From assembly GCA_007130675.1 (NCBI GenBank), contig SLSB01000482.1, positions 1 to 7,786 on the forward strand: a DNA stretch of 7,786 bases, given 5' to 3'. Each line of letters starts with the position of its first letter. Position 1 is the stretch's first letter. Origin of the DNA: Candidatus Hydrogenedentota bacterium (GTDB lineage Bacteria; Hydrogenedentota; Hydrogenedentia; Hydrogenedentales; SLHB01). The position numbers and the translations under genes are program-made. Under the pieces are notes generated by a model. That model saw only the letters and a list, made by a program, of their open reading frames with translations, was not told where the DNA came from and did no database searches. Of this stretch, positions 6,021 to 7,786 are shown one piece after another.

Positions 6021-6518
6021 TCACGCTCTGGTCTCTTCCTGGCAGCGTTTTCGGATGATGGACTCGATTTCCGGGGGCACGAGGCCGGTCAGGTCGCCGT
6101 CGAAGCGGGCGACCTCGCGCACGATGCGCGAACTCAGGAATAGATGGGGTTCGCTGGGCATCAGGCAGACCGTCTCGAGCTGCGGGTTCAGTTTCTGGTT
6201 GGTAATCGCCATGGTCATCTCGAATTCGAAGTCCGACATGACGCGCAGTCCGCGCACCACCGCCACGGCGTCGCATTCGCGCGCAAACGCAGCCGTCAGC
6301 CCGACGAACGAGGTCACCACAACATTCTCGAGCCCCTGTGAAATGGTCTCGAGCATATCCAGGCGTTCTTCGACCGTAAACAGCCCCTCTTTGGCGGTAT
6401 TGGTTGCCACCGCCACAATCAGCTTGTCAAAAAGCTGAGCCGCACGGTGAATCAGGTCGAGGTGCCCGTTTGTCGGGGGATCGAAACTCCCGGGGTACAC
6501 GGCGATACGTTCGCCCAT
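6021..6518 (-). CDS. coaD: Phosphopantetheine adenylyltransferase
   Basis: This cytosolic enzyme transfers AMP from ATP to 4'-phosphopantetheine, giving dephospho-CoA, the penultimate step of coenzyme A synthesis. The 165 residues match the usual 155-170. The nucleotidyltransferase hallmark YPGSFDPPTNGH has T16-N-G-H19. RGLRVMSDFEFE (89-100) with AITNQKLNP, and LSSRIVRE (128-135), are the substrate and ATP binding segments of the family. The ATG at 6518 lies 6 bases after the larC stop, and its Shine-Dalgarno (GGAAGGAG) is formed by the last codons of larC, so the two genes are co-transcribed and probably coupled. CoA supply is used by fabH further along, but the two are separate transcription units. 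The assignment is secure; nothing unusual is seen in the catalytic segments. Confidence 0.96.
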   Translation of the reverse strand: MGERIAVYPGSFDPPTNGHLDLIHRAAQLFDKLIVAVATNTAKEGLFTVEERLDMLETISQGLENVVVTSFVGLTAAFARECDAVAVVRGLRVMSDFEFEMTMAITNQKLNPQLETVCLMPSEPHLFLSSRIVREVARFDGDLTGLVPPEIESIIRKRCQEETRA

Positions 6519-6524
6519 TTCGTC

Positions 6525-7706
6525 TTACTCCTTCCCTTGCACCGCCGCGGCCAGGGCCGCCTGATATATTTCCAGGACGGTCACGCCCGCCTTGGCGGCG
6601 AGAGCGCGGCAATCTTCAAACTCGGGGGCCGGCGCAGGGGGCTTGCCCTCGAGCGTTCCATACTTCACGCGCACCTGCCCCCACGGCGTCTCCACGGTTT
6701 TCCATTCGCGCGCAAGGCACACGCGCGATTCAACGCGCATCCGCACGCCCAGCGTGGTCGAATTGAGCAGAATGGTCCGGGCAAGAGCATCGGCCCGATC
6801 CTCCGCGCACAGGACAGTGAGTTTGTGGGCCGCGCGGCCTTTTTTCGCGACAATGGGCGTCAGAAACGCATCGTGCGCACCCGCCCCGAGCGCCTCCTCG
6901 ATAAGCACCGGCAGGAGTTCCGGGTTCATGTCGTCGATATTGGTCTCGAGCACGGCCACGGTCCCGGTTGCGGCGAACCGCTCGTGCGTCTCACCGATGA
7001 GTACCCGCAGCACGTTGGCGCGGTCGGGGGCGTCGCGTGTGCCGCTGCCGTAACCAACGTGCTCGATTTGCATCGCCGGCAGCGGACCATAGGCCGCGGC
7101 GAGTTGGGCGATCAGCGCGGCCCCGGTTGGAGTCACCCATTCGCCCTCGAGATCGCCCCCGAACACGGGGACGCCCTCGAGCAGCTTGGCCGTGGCGGGC
7201 GCGGGAACCGGCATCACGCCGTGGGCGGCCTTGATAGCGCCAAAACCAACGGGCAACGCCGACGACTCGACCCGCTCAATGCCCAGCAAGTGCAGCCCGA
7301 GGTGCGCGCCGATCACGTCGACAATCGAGTCGATCGCGCCCACTTCGTGAAAATGCACTTTCTCGACGGTGGTCCCGTGCACCTCGGCCTCGCTGACCGC
7401 AATGCGGCGGAATGTTTCGGCCGCGGCGGATTTCACGGAATCGGGCAGTGCGCCCTGCTCGATAATCTCGAGCACGTGGCGCAAATGGCGGTGGGGTTGA
7501 GAGACAGAGGGATCCACCACCACTCTGAAGTGCGTGGCCTCGATGCCTTTTTTCGTGACCCGGTTGGCTTCGACGGTGAACCCGTCGGTCGCCAGCGACT
7601 CGAGCGCGGCGCGCAACGCTTCGAAATCGGCCCCGGCATCCAGCAGCGCGCCCACGATCATATCGCCCGCGGCGCCGCAAAAACAGTCAAAATAGAGGGT
7701 TCTCAT
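6525..7706 (-). CDS. larC: Nickel-pincer cofactor biosynthesis protein LarC
   Basis: LarC inserts nickel into the pyridinium-3,5-bisthiocarboxylic acid mononucleotide, the last step in making the nickel-pincer cofactor of lactate racemase and other LarA-type enzymes. The family start, LYFDCFCGAAGDM, is followed by the KVHFHEVGAIDSIVDV segment near 115-130, VTPTGAALI near 190-199, ETNIDDMNPE near 254-263 and the KKGRAAHKL region. The gene is one open frame of 393 residues; in Lactobacillus plantarum larC is split and joined by a programmed frameshift, which is not needed here. The usual His-rich loop is reduced to a few histidines (PHRHLRH, near 71-77). I chose ATG 7706 because homology begins there and GGGGA lies five bases upstream; ATG 7718, adding four residues, is also possible. 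Downstream coaD begins 6 bases later. Upstream, a gene ending at 7749 is probably in the same operon. Confidence 0.93.
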   Translation of the reverse strand: MRTLYFDCFCGAAGDMIVGALLDAGADFEALRAALESLATDGFTVEANRVTKKGIEATHFRVVVDPSVSQPHRHLRHVLEIIEQGALPDSVKSAAAETFRRIAVSEAEVHGTTVEKVHFHEVGAIDSIVDVIGAHLGLHLLGIERVESSALPVGFGAIKAAHGVMPVPAPATAKLLEGVPVFGGDLEGEWVTPTGAALIAQLAAAYGPLPAMQIEHVGYGSGTRDAPDRANVLRVLIGETHERFAATGTVAVLETNIDDMNPELLPVLIEEALGAGAHDAFLTPIVAKKGRAAHKLTVLCAEDRADALARTILLNSTTLGVRMRVESRVCLAREWKTVETPWGQVRVKYGTLEGKPPAPAPEFEDCRALAAKAGVTVLEIYQAALAAAVQGKE

Positions 7707-7748
7707 GCGTTTCCCCATACACGGCGGGGCCTCTCGATGCGGCCCGCG

Positions 7749-7786
7749 CTATTCTTTGTTGGCAATGCGGTTGATCGTGGCGGCCA
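7749..7786 (-). CDS. C-terminal end of an unknown gene, possibly larB
   Basis: Only the last codons are inside the window, reading AATINRIANKE before TAG 7751-7749. The stop lies 42 bases before the larC start. From memory, LarB proteins often end in a short Gly-Ala-rich helix followed by a motif such as AARINR, and larB commonly precedes larC, so larB (the carboxylase/hydrolase of the pincer pathway) is a reasonable guess. Eleven residues cannot prove it. Confidence 0.35.
   Translation of the reverse strand, partial: AATINRIANKE

Noticed and set aside
6525..7706. Programmed frameshift in larC
   Set aside because: The gene is a single uninterrupted frame containing both N- and C-terminal LarC segments.

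Overview
The window looks like the chromosome of a GC-rich environmental bacterium. Backbone genes run at about 65-70% GC in the 60-base lines I counted (41/60 at 3841, 44/60 at 6241). It carries housekeeping genes for purine, fatty-acid and coenzyme A synthesis and for the nickel-pincer cofactor. No rRNA, tRNA, CRISPR array, phage gene or transposase is visible, and the phylum cannot be fixed from the sequence alone.

Layout, left to right. On the + strand are the 3' part of purN (1-482) and, overlapping it by 8 bases, a 12-helix major facilitator transporter (475-1818). Everything else is on the - strand. fabH (1805-2785) converges on the transporter gene and the two coding ends overlap by 14 bases. 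A 383-base gap (2786-3168) holds a likely terminator, an AT-rich promoter-like island and a fabH leader. Next comes an amidohydrolase (3169-3990), then rloB (3998-4624) and rloA (4611-5888). After these are coaD (6021-6518), larC (6525-7706) and the last codons of another gene that may be larB (7749-7786). In the direction of transcription the - strand order is [larB?]-larC-coaD, then rloA-rloB-amidohydrolase, then a terminator, then fabH.

How the genes work together. larC, and probably the gene before it, make the nickel-pincer nucleotide cofactor of lactate racemase and related enzymes; coaD follows in the same transcription unit with 6 bases between. rloA and rloB are a two-gene pair of an SMC/ABC-type AAA15 ATPase and a TOPRIM-like RloB protein, known from the RloAB/AbiL family of presumed antiphage systems. 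The pair has its own good promoter and a much lower GC content (25/60 and 29/60 in two counted lines), so it looks like a recently acquired defence islet placed between native genes. The amidohydrolase starts only 7 bases after rloB and is probably now read through from the defence promoter, although its composition is native.

The most interesting points are the RloAB islet with a 17-base dyad sitting on its -10 box, the native-looking amidohydrolase joined to it as a possible third gene, and the compact terminator-promoter block upstream of fabH. I see no convincing wholly new system; the best candidate for something beyond known families is the three-gene rloA-rloB-amidohydrolase arrangement.
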